A stretch of DNA of 64,000 nucleotides from Entomortierella parvispora (Eukaryota; Mortierellomycota; Mortierellomycetes; Mortierellales; Mortierellaceae). The position numbers were made by a program, and so were the translations under genes. The stretch lies in contig OY752142.1 of assembly GCA_963573315.1 (NCBI GenBank), forward strand, positions 2,666,001 through 2,730,000. Reading direction: 5' to 3'. Of the stretch, positions 1 to 10,440 are shown one piece after another. The notes under the pieces were generated by a model. That model saw only the letters and a program-made list of their open reading frames with translations. It was not told the origin of the DNA and ran no database searches. Within the stretch, counting starts at the first letter, position 1; every line of letters begins with the position of its first letter.

Positions 1-2519
1 CACTGGGAAAACTGCACTGCGCCCACCTTCACAAAGAGAGATCATATCACCTCGCATCTGCGCGTCCACGTATCCTTAAAACCACACCAGTGCGAGGTAC
101 AGTACTGCTCCCTTACTACCCATTGTCCTGCTCTTCGTGGCAGAGTCACAGAGACTAATTCTTCACTTCAACCCGTTTCCCATGATAGATTTGCAGGAAA
201 GCCTTCAAACGACCTCAGGACTTGAGAAAACATGTAAAGACCCACGACCCAGACGATGACATGGACAGCAACGACGCACGACCGGCACAAATTACCAAAA
301 AATCAAAGAAGGTCACAACGACGACAGCCGTGCCTGTGAAACTGCTACAGCCCAATGATTGTCCCACCATCCCTTTAACGCCGCCAACAACGCTCGACCA
401 TTCTCCATCGATCGCCAGAGCCTCTCTATCACCCTACATGCCGTTGTCCCCTGCGGATACTGCAGAGTCATGGAACCCCGGTCTTTGTATGAGCCTGCAC
501 CACGAAACGATCGTCTCATCTACTGTCCATGTTTGCTAACGTATCCTGGTTTTCTTCTCGTATTCCTTAGCATCACCATCATACTCTACCAACTCAGATC
601 TATTCAGCTCACCGAGTGCACAGGATCTGGATCTGGAACTGGAGCTGATGAACCCAACTTTCAGTACTTCTGGAGCTTACTACGACGACTTTATACAAAA
701 CGGCTATGAAGAGCTCATGTCGCCAATCACATCCAAAAGGTCGCGCGATGACTCTGATATGGCCCTAGCGGACAGTTTGGAGCTTTTTGCAATCGAAGCC
801 AAAAGGAAACGGATCGAGCCGTCCTACAACAAAGGTACACTCATACTTCAATCTTTATTGTCGATTGACCCTCTTCACCCTGCCCGTTGTACTAATGCGA
901 ATCATGATTTTGTAGACATCATGGGTCGCTTGGACGCAATTTCCTCTTTATTGGATCAGGAGACTTCAGCAACAGGTCGTTTATTAGGCGCATTCCAGGA
1001 TATGAAGGACTGGAATCAAGTGAATGAACTCAACCAATTCTGCGCGACTTTGCTGGAGGATGTCAGCGGCGAGGTGTTTGAGCCCCATGCTTTTGACACT
1101 TCGCTCTTTCCCGAGCTCAATGAGGGACCGAAATTGGAGCCATTGGACACGACATTTTTGGACACTAGTGACTCCTCTGTTTTCGGTGAGGACCCGAGCG
1201 CGTTCAGTGCGGGACCGTTGACTCCAAGTAGTGCATCCATTTTTGGTGATCTCCCAGAGCATGCTTACCTTCTGTCGCCTACAGTGGGGTCAGAGTCGTC
1301 TCCATGGGATCTTTCTAATGATCAGTCGGCTCCTGATCCAACACCCATTGTCAGGAGGCCATCTCCAGTCAGAAATGCAATGCTGTCCAGTCGCTTCAAC
1401 AACTCGTACTGTATATCTCTTCCTCTACTTCACAGACCTGAAGTCAAGGAAGAAGAAGTGGATGAGTCGCTTTTGCCCACAGTGTCGACACCAGAGTTGA
1501 GGACATACACCAATATGAACAGTTTGACTCGGCAGAACGAGGTAGAACGCAAACGAGTTGAGATGTCCAATCATTCGTTGTTCCCCATGGTTTTAATGCA
1601 GATGCCACTGATGCAGAAGCCGAGGTCAGTACAAGAAAAACCAAAGGCGCCCAGCGATGCACAAACGATCAACAATACTGCCCCCAACGTCCCGGAAGCG
1701 ACCCCCACAGAGTCGACAAACGAGCAGCTTGACGTGGCTCCCAACAAAAATAAGCAACAGCAATCAAAGAATCATCTAAGCGAAGTGGAGTCAGATGAAG
1801 GAGATACCACGGCGTCACCCTCTACGAGCCCAGGATCCGCGTCAAAGTTCGAGGGCTACATTCGACGGGCACGGGCTAGCCAGGCGGCGGTTGCGGAGGC
1901 AGCAAAGGCTGAACCTACAGGATCTAAAAACTCCGTGGATTCCATAACACAGCAATTCGAAAGAACACATATCAGCTCTCAGCAGCCTACACCCACGACC
2001 AAACCACCAGCGACTAGGCCTGTCATGGAGGGTGGTCTCGCCAGAAAGATGAAGGCGGCAAAGGCCCGAACACTTTGTTCAAATAATCCCGAACGCAGAA
2101 GGCACGCCGAGTTGGTGGTAGAGTTGATGAAGGGAATCAATGCTCTGCAGATGGCTCGAAGACTCAAAGAGGCGCAAATATGGAACACAAGTCGGAGCAT
2201 GTATCCACAAGCAGCAACCTCACCACAGCAGGAAAAGCAACAGCCCGCCACCCAAAGACCGACAGACCTAGATTACAGTCGTCTGAGATCGACGCTGGAG
2301 GACCACGAGATTCCAGTCAACTCTGTACAGGAGCCTTCTGTACTAGACGAGGAACCCATCACCGCCGATTCGCCTGTGATCTACCCGATCTCTGAGATCC
2401 ACAAGACGTCAGCAGCGCCGTTTGAGCTGTCGGAAGAAGAGAGGAGGTTCATTGAAGAGGATAACGCAAAGACAGCCGCTGAGGCGGCCGCTCGATCCAA
2501 GGATAGCGAGAGAAAATAG
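1..2519 (+). CDS. pacC: PacC/Rim101-type C2H2 zinc-finger transcription factor, 5' end outside window
   Basis: The window opens inside the zinc-finger region. Exon 1..96 encodes [16 protein letters not shown] and ends KPHQCE; intron 97..188 joins it to [19 protein letters not shown]. These are the second and third C2H2 fingers of the PacC/Rim101 family, the ambient-pH regulator of fungi. Exon 189..486 is followed by intron 487..570 (donor gtatga, branch gctaac), and exon 571 restores the frame with [12 protein letters not shown] further 81-nt intron at 835..915 (gtacac...tgtag) has no stop and keeps frame, so retention would add 27 residues. The long, Ser/Pro/Gln-rich and partly acidic C-terminal region runs to the stop at 2517-2519. 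It includes a basic stretch near [16 protein letters not shown]. Further introns, for example one ending at 1435, cannot be excluded. Family assignment is firm from the fingers; cleavage and pH control are family knowledge, not visible here. Confidence 0.88.
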
Positions 2520-2789
2520 ATTAACGAGATACCACCAGTTCTGTCACTGTCAGCTTAACATTCGTCATTGGCACTTTGCATGTAAAATATATCATTTCAT
2601 CATCCACAATCGTCAATTCCAACTTTGAGGAGCCTTTGTCTGTCCGTCTCAGCTGTCCATCCTCTTCCGTTTGTAACTCGATTAAGAAGCCAGGGAAGCC
2701 AGGGTTAGAAGTTTATTGTACAAGTATTAAAGTAGAAATGCAAGCTGAAGAGGTATACGTCCGAGCGATGCTGCTTGGATAGGCGCAGT

Positions 2790-2873
2790 TTAAAGGCGGA
2801 TGTTGCCATGGAAAGAAGGCGGGGCACTGCCGCCGAGAGACTTGTCGAGAGCCAACTGGAGTGCTTGTTCCTT
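2790..2873 (-). pseudogene. Truncated copy A of the MSFFKSS small-protein family
   Basis: On the minus strand the frame reads VTKEQALQLALDK and ends HGNIRL before a stop at 2790-2792, matching the C-terminal half of the neighbouring small proteins. The N-terminal half, including MSFFKSSKN and the initiator ATG, is missing. The sequence immediately upstream (2874 on) matches the 5' leader of the intact copy G at 10680 on, with a TATA element near 2935-2942. A deletion from the leader to the codon before TKEQA therefore fused promoter and 3' half. No in-frame ATG remains before an upstream stop. It is the degraded partner of copy B across a shared promoter. Confidence 0.75.
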
Positions 2874-3433
2874 GGTAACTTATTTGGTGGGTTTAATGAA
2901 GAGAAGACGGATGAATCGAGGACCCTCGTTGTATTTATACGGACGGCTGCTTGCGATCGATCTACCTGCCAAGGGTCTTCTAGAAATAAAGAGCGCTTTC
3001 TTGTTGACTTCCTTACTTGGTATCCTTGTGCTCCACAACCTTGAATTTGTCAGTTCTTTCTTGGCTTTCTCAGCAGAAGAGAAGGGACAACGGCCAAGAG
3101 GTACAAGAGGAACAAAGTAAACATTTCATCATTGAGAGCGGCGCGGCAAAAATCGAAAATTAAAGGACAGATCTGACGAGCACTGAGTGAGGCATTTGGA
3201 TCCGATGGATCATTCCCGGAAAAGACAAGAAGGCATGGCTCTTGCACAAAGAAGAGTGCATCCGTGCTGCGGTACCTCAATTGAACCAAGAGAGGCATGG
3301 CGGATCGGAGGAGGGGGAAAGTATAAAAGACACACCTTCCCCCACTTCCTTTATCTTTTCTTCACACAACCAAACAACCAAGCTTCAACTACCCGCCTCA
3401 ACAGCAATCACCACCCAAACAACAATTACAACC
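2874..3433. promoter_or_regulatory. Class 1 divergent promoter, copies A/B
   Basis: Region between remnant A and gene B. A TATA box facing B is at 3322-3328 (tataaaa) and one facing A lies near 2935-2942. The core element shared by all six divergent promoters is at 3117-3139 on the plus strand (GTAAAC then ATTTCATCATTGAGAGC). A CAATTGAACCAAGA block lies about 45 bp upstream of the B TATA. Closely similar to 10630-11238. Confidence 0.7.
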
Positions 3434-3625
3434 ATGTCTTTCTTCAAGTCTTCCAAGAACCACTCTGCCTCTGCTGCCTCCACTCCAGCTCAGACTCCTC
3501 GCTCCTCCATGGATGCCTCTCGCACCGGTGCCCAGAATGTCAAGATGACCAAGGAACAGGCTATCCAGGAGGCTATGAGAAAGTCGCTCACTTCAGTTGC
3601 CATGTCTGGCAACATCTACCTCTAA
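3434..3625 (+). CDS. Copy B, MSFFKSS small-protein family (63 aa)
   Basis: Intronless gene for a 63-residue protein of unknown function. It begins MSFFKSSKNHSASAASTPAQ, has a Ser/Thr-Pro-rich middle (TPRSSMDASRTG), then a helix-prone MTKEQAIQEAMRKS segment, and ends GNIYL. No signal peptide or membrane segment is evident. The start is the ATG in a good context (accATGt) about 105 bp after the TATA box at 3322-3328; the frame is open further upstream but that part covers the promoter. A polyadenylation signal AATAAA lies at 3710-3715. The protein is identical to copy H (11239-11430). Codons are strongly C-ending, which together with the strong TATA suggests high expression (inference). Confidence 0.85.
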   Translation: MSFFKSSKNHSASAASTPAQTPRSSMDASRTGAQNVKMTKEQAIQEAMRKSLTSVAMSGNIYL

Positions 3626-4208
3626 ACCACATCCTCACTCCTCTCATCTCATACCTACTTGCATCTCTTAATATCAACTGTACCATATCTTGCATCTTCA
3701 AGACCGAACAATAAACTCTGGACTTGATCTCATCCAAAAGCTTTCTCTCAAATGAACAATGCGACATCTATAGCCATGCAACCACGAAACAACGCTAGGC
3801 ATTAAGAAGGCACAGATGCAAGATCTCGGGAGCAATTGCTTCTCAAGTGTTGCAGTACTGATAACGAGACGTCCTTTAATCAATGATCAATGCTTTCTAG
3901 TTTCGTGAATTAGTCATTGCGACAGAGAGAAAATAATAACTTTAAGAAGACTCGCTACTCAATTTGAGGATGACTGCAAAGAGGCGCTTTGTCGATGTAA
4001 CCTCGCACGATGGCAAGAAAGCGGCCAAAGATCATATCCAGAAGTCAAAAGTGACAGGTTTTTGTAGTTGGCAATGCAAAAGCGCTTTTTTATTCACGAG
4101 GGCAATTGCTCATGCAAGATGGTAGTGTACAAGAGTGGGAGTTGGAATGCAAGAGGGTATGAAGGTAGCTTGACGCGAGGTGATCCGAGAAGAGGAAGGA
4201 GTCTTCGT

Positions 4209-4409
4209 TTACATGCGGATGTTGCCACGGAGCAGGGCTGAGGCGGTGGGGGCGATGGACTTGTCCATGGCCATCTGAAGTGCTTGTTCCTTGGTCATCT
4301 TGACCTTCTGTGCATCAGTACGAGAGGCATCCATGGAGGAGCGAGGAGTCTGAGCTGGAGTGGTGGCAGCAGAGGCGGACTGGTTCTTGGAGGACTTGAA
4401 GAAAGACAT
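4209..4409 (-). CDS. Copy C, MSFFKSS small-protein family (66 aa)
   Basis: Intronless 66-residue member starting MSFFKSSKNQSASAATTPAQ and ending LLRGNIRM. The C-terminal half carries the variant IAPTASALL, which only its head-to-head partner D also has. The start is the ATG whose complement is at 4407-4409; the frame continues upstream through leader sequence, but MSFFKSS is the conserved family start. TATA (minus strand) at about 4522-4530. The 3' flank, with a tttatt complement near 4088-4094, resembles those of copies E, F, I and J. Function unknown. Confidence 0.85.
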   Translation of the reverse strand: MSFFKSSKNQSASAATTPAQTPRSSMDASRTDAQKVKMTKEQALQMAMDKSIAPTASALLRGNIRM

Positions 4410-5159
4410 GGCTGTAGTTGTTGTTACTTGGGTGGTGATTGCTTTTGAGGCGGGTTGGGAATACTTGTTGTTGTCGTTGGTTGAGTGTGGAGAAGAAGGG
4501 GACATCTGAAAAGGTCATTGTATTTATATTGGATCAACCTCACTTCATAATCCCTCTTGGTCATGGATCTTTCCAGCAAAAACAACGCTTGACTTCCAAT
4601 CTTGGCATGCTTGGGTGTTCCTGTGAATTTCCCTCAACTCAAAACTCTTTGACTCCGCCTTCCTTGGCCGTTGCGCGCGCCCCTCCAAAGTCCGCACTGC
4701 ACGGGTCCCCCCGCAAGCTGACGTTCGTGCCCAAATCAGTCGCACAACGAACGGCCCAGAAGGAAGGGAGAACTGAAGGGAAAACCGTGAGGAAGAAAGT
4801 AAACATTTCATCATTGAGAGCCACGCAGCAGAAATGAATTTCAGGCACCGATCTGACGAGACATGACAAGAATGTTTTTTTTTCAGTCGATTCTCTTTCG
4901 ATGGACGATTCTGCCGATGTTTATCGGAGAAGGAGGCTAACTGACCATGGCCCATGCTCAAAGAAGAGTGCATCTCTGCCGCGGTGCCCCAATTGACTCA
5001 AGAATAGTACTGCGGAACAGAGGTTCACAGAGGTATAAAGGACACTGTCCTCCGCCTTGCTTTTGTTTTTCTTTACTCACAACCAACAACATCCAAGCAA
5101 CAACCAAGCTTCAACTGCCCGCCTCAACAGCAACCACCACCCAAACAACAACAACAGCC
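4410..5159. promoter_or_regulatory. Class 2 divergent promoter, copies C/D
   Basis: A 750-bp spacer separates the two start codons. TATA boxes are near 4522-4530 (toward C) and at 5034-5040 (toward D). The shared core element lies at 4799-4821, plus orientation. A GC-rich block near 4672-4725 contains CCCCT (stress-response-element-like) and is specific to class 2. CAATTGACTCAAGA precedes the D TATA. The 6177-6924 spacer is its inverted copy and the 12213-12961 spacer its direct copy. Confidence 0.75.
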
Positions 5160-5360
5160 ATGTCTTTCTTCAAGTCCTCAAAGAACCAGTCCGCCTCTGC
5201 TGCCTCCACCCCAGCTCAGACTCCTCGCTCCTCCATGGATGCCTCTCGCACTGATGCACAGAAGGTCAAGATGACCAAGGAACAAGCACTCCAGATGGCC
5301 ATGGACAAGTCCATCGCCCCCACCGCCTCAGCTCTGCTCCGTGGCAACATCCGCATGTAG
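5160..5360 (+). CDS. Copy D, MSFFKSS small-protein family (66 aa)
   Basis: Intronless, 66 residues, MSFFKSSKNQSASAASTPAQ at the N-terminus and LLRGNIRM at the end. It shares IAPTASALL with copy C. TATA at 5034-5040; start context gccATGt. The 3' flank differs from the other type-2 copies: it resembles that of B and H (cttgcatcttcaagaccgaa, then AATAAA at about 5463-5468). About 20 nt after the signal there is a run of about 15 A at roughly 5491-5505. Function unknown. Confidence 0.85.
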   Translation: MSFFKSSKNQSASAASTPAQTPRSSMDASRTDAQKVKMTKEQALQMAMDKSIAPTASALLRGNIRM

Positions 5361-5975
5361 AGAGGACTCTCGTCCTCCTTTGGATCAAGCACCCATCATA
5401 CCCTCTTCTTCTTAGCATCTCATAATATCAGTTGTACAACACCTTGCATCTTCAAGACCGAACAATAAAAATCGCGACTTGATCATATCCAAAAAAAAAA
5501 AAAAAGAACCTTCCCTCTCCCCGAATGACAATTTCGATGAGTAAAGCCATGCGCCGTAAACAACCACGAGCGTGGGCAAAGACACTTAATAGATCCAACT
5601 GCACCCTCCAATTGTCGCTGCACTATCAGTCATCATCTGCCTCCGCCTAGCTTTTTGTGATCTACCATGTCGTCGTGTATTTGACTGTGCAGCAGAATGA
5701 CACTCCCCAACACTCACAGGGCTCCGAAGACACATCCACAGCGTGCCTGTAGAAATGAATAGAAAAGAGTACTGTACAGTACAAAGAGTGATCGTCGTCC
5801 AAAGTCATAGTCAGAAAAGAGACAGTGTTTGTAGTTGGCAATGCAAAAGTGCTTTTTTATTCACGAGGGCAATTGCTCATGCAAGATGGTAGTGTACAAG
5901 AGTGGGAGTTGGAATGCAAGAGGGTATGAAGGTAGCTTGACGCGAGGTGATCCGAGAAGAGGAAGGAGTCTTCGT

Positions 5976-6176
5976 TTACATGCGGATGTTGCCACGGAGC
6001 AGGGCCGAGGTGGAGGGGGCGATGGACTTGTCCATGGCCATCTGAAGTGCTTGTTCCTTGGTCATCTTGACCTTCTGTGCATCAGTACGAGAGGCATCCA
6101 TGGAGGAGCGAGGAGTCTGAGCTGGAGTGGTGGCAGCAGAGGCAGACTGGTTCTTGGAGGACTTGAAGAAAGACAT
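5976..6176 (-). CDS. Copy E, MSFFKSS small-protein family (66 aa)
   Basis: Intronless 66-residue member (MSFFKSSKNQSASAATTPAQ ... IAPSTSALLRGNIRM). The protein is identical to that of its divergent partner F, with at least one silent difference near codon 11. TATA on the minus strand at about 6300-6307. Its 5' leader matches the D/J type, yet its coding and 3' sequence match F, so it appears converted against F. Function unknown. Confidence 0.85.
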   Translation of the reverse strand: MSFFKSSKNQSASAATTPAQTPRSSMDASRTDAQKVKMTKEQALQMAMDKSIAPSTSALLRGNIRM

Positions 6177-6924
6177 GGCTGTAGTTGTTGTTGTTGTTTG
6201 GGTGGTGGTTGCTTGGGAGAGCTTGTGTTGCTTGGATGTTGCTTGAGTGTTGTTGGTTGTGAGTGAAGAAAAACAAAAGCAAGGCGGGAGGACAGTGTCC
6301 TTTATACCTCTGTGAACCTCTGTTCCGCAGTACTATTCTTGAGTCAATTGGGGCACCGCGGCAGAGATGCACTCTTCTTTGAGCATGGGCCATGGTCAGT
6401 TAGCCTCCTTCTCCGATAAACATCGGCAGAATCGTCCATCGAAAGAGAATCGACTGAAAAAAAAACATTCTTGTCATGTCTCGTCAGATCGGTGCCTGAA
6501 ATTCATTTCTGCTGCGTGGCTCTCAATGATGAAATGTTTACTTTCTTCCTCACGGTTTTCCCTTCAGTTCTCCCTTCCTTCTAGGCCGTTCGTTATACGA
6601 CTAATTTGGGCACGAACGTCAGCTTGCGGGGGGACCCGTGCAGTGCGGACTTTGGAGGGGCGCGCGCAACGGCCAAGGAAGGCGGAGTCAAAGAGTTTTG
6701 AGTTGAGGGAAATTCACAGGAACACCCAAGCATGCCAAGATTGGAAGTCAAGCGTTGTTTTTGCTGGAAAGATCCATGACCAAGAGGGATTATGAAGTGA
6801 GGTTGATCCAATATAAATACAATGACCTTTCCTGATATCCCCTTCTCCACACTCAACCAACAACAACAAGTAACCTCAACCCGCCTCAAAAGCAATCACC
6901 ACCCAAGTAACAACAACTACAGCC
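6177..6924. promoter_or_regulatory. Class 2 divergent promoter, copies E/F (inverted orientation)
   Basis: A 748-bp spacer nearly identical to the reverse complement of 4410-5159. The core element is at 6519-6541 on the minus strand. TATA boxes at 6300-6307 (toward E) and 6812-6819 (toward F). Confidence 0.75.
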
Positions 6925-7125
6925 ATGTCTTTCTTCAAGTCCTCCAAGAACCAGTCCGCCTCTGCTGCCACCACTCCAGCTCAGACTCCTCGCTCCTCCA
7001 TGGATGCCTCTCGTACTGATGCACAGAAGGTCAAGATGACCAAGGAACAAGCACTTCAGATGGCCATGGACAAGTCCATCGCCCCCTCCACCTCGGCCCT
7101 GCTCCGTGGCAACATCCGCATGTAA
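6925..7125 (+). CDS. Copy F, MSFFKSS small-protein family (66 aa)
   Basis: Intronless 66-residue member with the same protein sequence as copy E. TATA at 6812-6819 (tataaata) in a leader of the C/I type. The 3' flank carries aataaaaaag near 7241. It is the last array member before the F-box/LRR gene. Function unknown. Confidence 0.85.
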   Translation: MSFFKSSKNQSASAATTPAQTPRSSMDASRTDAQKVKMTKEQALQMAMDKSIAPSTSALLRGNIRM

Positions 7126-7425
7126 ACGAAGACTCTCTTCCTCTGCTCGGATCACCTCGCGTCAAGCTACCTTAATACCCTCTTGCATTCCAACTCCCAC
7201 TCTTGTACACTACCATCTTGCATGAGCAATTGCCCTCGTGAATAAAAAAGCACTTTTGCATTGCCAACTACGAAAGTAACCTTCCTGACTTTGAATATGA
7301 TCTTCAACCGCTGTCTTTCTTCCTGCCATTTCAAATTGATCGGCGAATAACGAAAGTGTGTTATTTCTTATATGGCCGAGGCGTCTGACAAGAATATAAA
7401 AGTTCATGTGACATTGTCTAGATTA

Positions 7426-9198
7426 TTACCAGGGCTGGAAGAGTGGGTCACCCACAAGCGACACGTCCACCACTTCGCACTTTGAAATGTTCGCTCGACG
7501 CTTCAGATTATCCGCGGCGGTTTTATCCAGTACCAACCCTTCCAGCGATTCCAACAAGAGCCAGTTCTCAAGAACAAATAAAGCTTCTTCCTTCCTCCAA
7601 ATGGCGCGCCGGTTGAACGCTCCTTCTAATCTTCGCAGTCGTCCAAGAGTCTGAAGTTGATATAAGCCACACTCCTGCGTCAACATTAGAACACGCTTGC
7701 GGCATTCGGTGAAGTCTACATCCCCTGAGTTGTAGGTGGATGAATATGGTCGGAATTGTCGGAATTGATGCCCGAACGGTCGATTGCGTTGCGTAAAGGA
7801 CATGGGTAGCCTCAGTACTTCAAGTCGAGTCAATGTCGCCAAACGGGACAAGAAAGCAGACTCTGTTCCCCAGCGAGTCCCTATCAGCTCTCTCATCCGA
7901 TGACATACCCAAGATCGATTATCCTCCATGAAGTTGACGTCCTTGATATAGTCCGCCTTAAATATCTCAAGATTCGGCAATGAGCAGAGGATCTCTTGGA
8001 CAATCTCTCCTTTGAGAGTGATACATTCTTGGACGTTCACTTGCGTGAGGGTCTCCAAATGGCGAGCCATGTCTTCTTGGAGAATCTTCCAATGTGATCC
8101 GTCAAAGTTGGTCGCGCTCAGGTCCAGTCCAGTAAGAGATCCGATAGATTGGAGGACTTGTCGGAAATCAGTATCTTCAAAGCGAGACCCAGGAAGCTCA
8201 AGAGACTCAAGCCTCTGGAGGCATTCTGGGGGAAGCTCTGTCGCATCAGCCTTTGCTAGGATAGCCATTGGTGCTTTCTTGCGTCTCGACTCGTCGTCGA
8301 TGGTCCATTTGAGTCTCTTGAGGTCTGGGCTCTTTCGGATCAGGAACAAGGGAAGGCTGGCATAGGCTTCCTCCATCACCTCAGCCGTGTCCAGATCCAG
8401 CTCTCGGATCCCGCTTGGTCCAACGTTCTTCAAAAGATCGATGAGTTTCCCGTAGGCTGGTGTCTCTTCTGAATCTTCTAGATCTTCGTACCACGTCCTG
8501 CTCAAGGTCAACGATCGTAACCTCGACAAAAACTAGCCAAATTGTGTGACCCAACCCTCCATTCCAGAAGCCGACTTTGCTCCCGCTGCAAACGCGATAG
8601 AGTAGCGATCCGCAAACATGCCCATGGCATCTATTCGTTCCAGTTTCTTGCAGGCAATGATGGCATCCAGGAGGATGGGAGACAAGTACCCGTTGAATGT
8701 CAAATACTTTAGGCTACTGGCATGGTTACGGACCAGCTTCGCGATGGACTTTTGAGCGCGATTAAACTCGCGTCTACCCTCCATCAGGTTTTCTTCGTCC
8801 GGGATGCATGTACTGGATCGAGTGATATCCAGCTCCTCGAGATTGGGACAAATGATATCCTCACCCGTGGGAAACATGACCGCGTCCTCGACAGGGAGAA
8901 GGAGTTTTTTAATGTGGGCCGAATGCTTAACGAAGGTATAGTAAGGTATGCCAACCAAGCTGAATTCGATGAAGAGCGAGGTGGTGTGCCATATTTTGGG
9001 AATGAACGACTGGTACCAGCGGCGAGAGACGCGGATGCATTGCAGAAGGCAGCCCCTGTCGAGGAAATCACCAATGCGCGCAAGAATGGCGGGCTGGGCA
9101 AGGGGATGGACCTTGGTAGCCGGTGATCCTGTTGGCGGTTGATTATGAGGTCGAGGTGGTGCTGGCCGAGCAGCAGGATGGGCTCGTTTCGGCGGCAT
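7426..9198 (-). pseudogene. F-box/LRR protein gene interrupted by one in-frame TAG
   Basis: Minus-strand frame starting MPPKRAHPAARPAPPRP at 9198. Residues about 30-75 form an F-box (HPLAQPAILARIGDFLDRG ... CIRVSRRWYQSF), followed by leucine-rich repeat-like sequence to the stop at 7426-7428. The single frame is broken only by a TAG at 8533-8535 (WVTQFG, stop, FLSRLRSLTL). Both sides are in the same frame and both look like one F-box/LRR protein of about 590 codons. No GT-AG intron that would remove the stop is apparent. Family role: substrate receptor of SCF ubiquitin ligases. Readings: a recent nonsense allele, a sequencing error, or a shortened 221-residue F-box protein. Confidence 0.7.
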
Positions 9199-9820
9199 GG
9201 GTGATCGATGGAATGGAATGAGTGATTGGGTGATTGCCAGAGAAAGACAATGTCACCGTGTGGCGTTCCAAGTTCACACGCGAGAGATTTGCTCGTAATC
9301 ACTTGCGTCCTGGACTCTCCGACGCGCGTAAACATGATCTCCCACTTCAACGACGAAAGCTAGAAGACCAGACCAGGACCTCCTTCCTTTGCCTCTTACA
9401 CCGAGGACAGCGCATCGCCAGTGACTATGGCTCATCGCGGCAAAAGAAATATTGCCAAGGCAACTCTATTGGCTTTTTGCCCCACGCCAAGGCACTTTTT
9501 GGCATCCTCGGCATTGTTGGCATGGGCCGTCGACAGCGGGACAGCTGCTGCCACCCTCCTTTCGTTGCTTCTTTTGGGCACCTCTCTCACTCTTCACCTT
9601 ACTCTCTTCCCCCAGTCCTTGTCAATGTCAGACCATCATCCGTGGATCGGGGTGCACCTTTGGAGGGATCTCTCTATAAAAACTGGAACTTGCCCATCAA
9701 AATCAACACAAACCATCGCCCTCTCCTGACCTTCCAAAAGACAAACCAGGACCACCTACCTCATCTTCACGACTTTCAGATCAAGACTCGCTCGATTCCC
9801 ACACACAACACAGATCAACG

Positions 9821-10090
9821 ATGCTTCTTCCTGCTGTTGCGGCCCTCAGATGCCACGCAAGTCCCGCTCTCCTGCACGTCCATCACAAGCCAGGCCTACA
9901 CTCTCCTGGAGCGAGCCTCAAAACAACCGGAAGACGACCGAAATTCGATCCGACGACATTCCCTTGGTTCACAAAATGCACTCTTCAAGGACGTCCAGCT
10001 TTGCGTTCTACACAGGCAGGAGATACAACTGCTTCGAGCGGTAGTGGCAAGACCAGCCCAGATTTTAGTAACAAACAAACCTCCGAATAA
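9821..10090 (+). CDS. Putative small protein gene inside the array (89 aa)
   Basis: A transcription unit is suggested by a TATA box at about 9675-9682 (ctataaaaa) and an AATAAA at 10086-10091. The first ATG after the TATA is at 9821 (acgATGc) and opens an 89-residue basic frame. A second ATG at 9850 opens a different 64-residue frame (MPRKSRSPARPSQARP ... YNCFER) of similar length to the array proteins. Neither resembles the MSFFKSS family clearly, and I recognise neither. The choice of frame is open; a noncoding transcript is also possible. Confidence 0.3.
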   Translation: MLLPAVAALRCHASPALLHVHHKPGLHSPGASLKTTGRRPKFDPTTFPWFTKCTLQGRPALRSTQAGDTTASSGSGKTSPDFSNKQTSE

Positions 10091-10440
10091 AAAGAAAGAA
10101 CAGAAAAACCATGTCGATTGTGTTATGGACGCGATCCACGCAGAACGATATCGTGTTATCGTGTAGTGCGATGTCTTCACGACATCGGACCATAATCTTG
10201 CTTTTGCGGCGCATCTTTGGTTGTTAATACATCAGTTCTCACTCGAGTCCTTTAATATCTTTTCCTCCCGTCTGATTTCAACACTTGCCTCTGGGTCTAA
10301 CAGGTCGATGAGATATATTTTCAGGGCGGCAAACACGGTATGATTTTATTCTTCATGAGAGTGAATGCACATGCAAGTGTCTATTGTACAAGTTTTGGTA
10401 ATTGGGTATGTTTGGATTGTTGCAGGAAAGTTCTTGTTTG

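Larger units (their letters stand above)
2790..5360. repeat. Direct block duplication, first copy (A-B-C-D)
   Basis: The order A(-) B(+) C(-) D(+), with its promoters and the B-C interval, recurs as G(-) H(+) I(-) J(+) at 10441-13162 in the same orientation. B and H proteins are identical and the promoter spacers are close copies. The first copy has lost half of A. Confidence 0.75.
4209..7125. repeat. Inverted repeat C-D / E-F
   Basis: The divergent unit C-D (4209-5360) is followed by an inverted copy E-F (5976-7125). The promoter spacers are near-perfect reverse complements. In addition, E and F with their 3' flanks (about 5820-6176 and 6925-7280) form inverted arms of about 350 bp around the 748-bp promoter. 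Confidence 0.75.

Noticed and set aside
1407-1435. Intron candidate gtactg...cacag in the PacC-like gene
   Set aside because: At 29 nt it is too short to be spliced; a longer version from 1369 is possible but unsupported.
4545-4973. 142-codon minus frame in the C/D promoter, with near copies at 6367-6795 and 12342-12878
   Set aside because: Its conservation follows from duplication of the promoter spacer; it crosses the core promoter element and the D-side upstream region and does not look like a protein.
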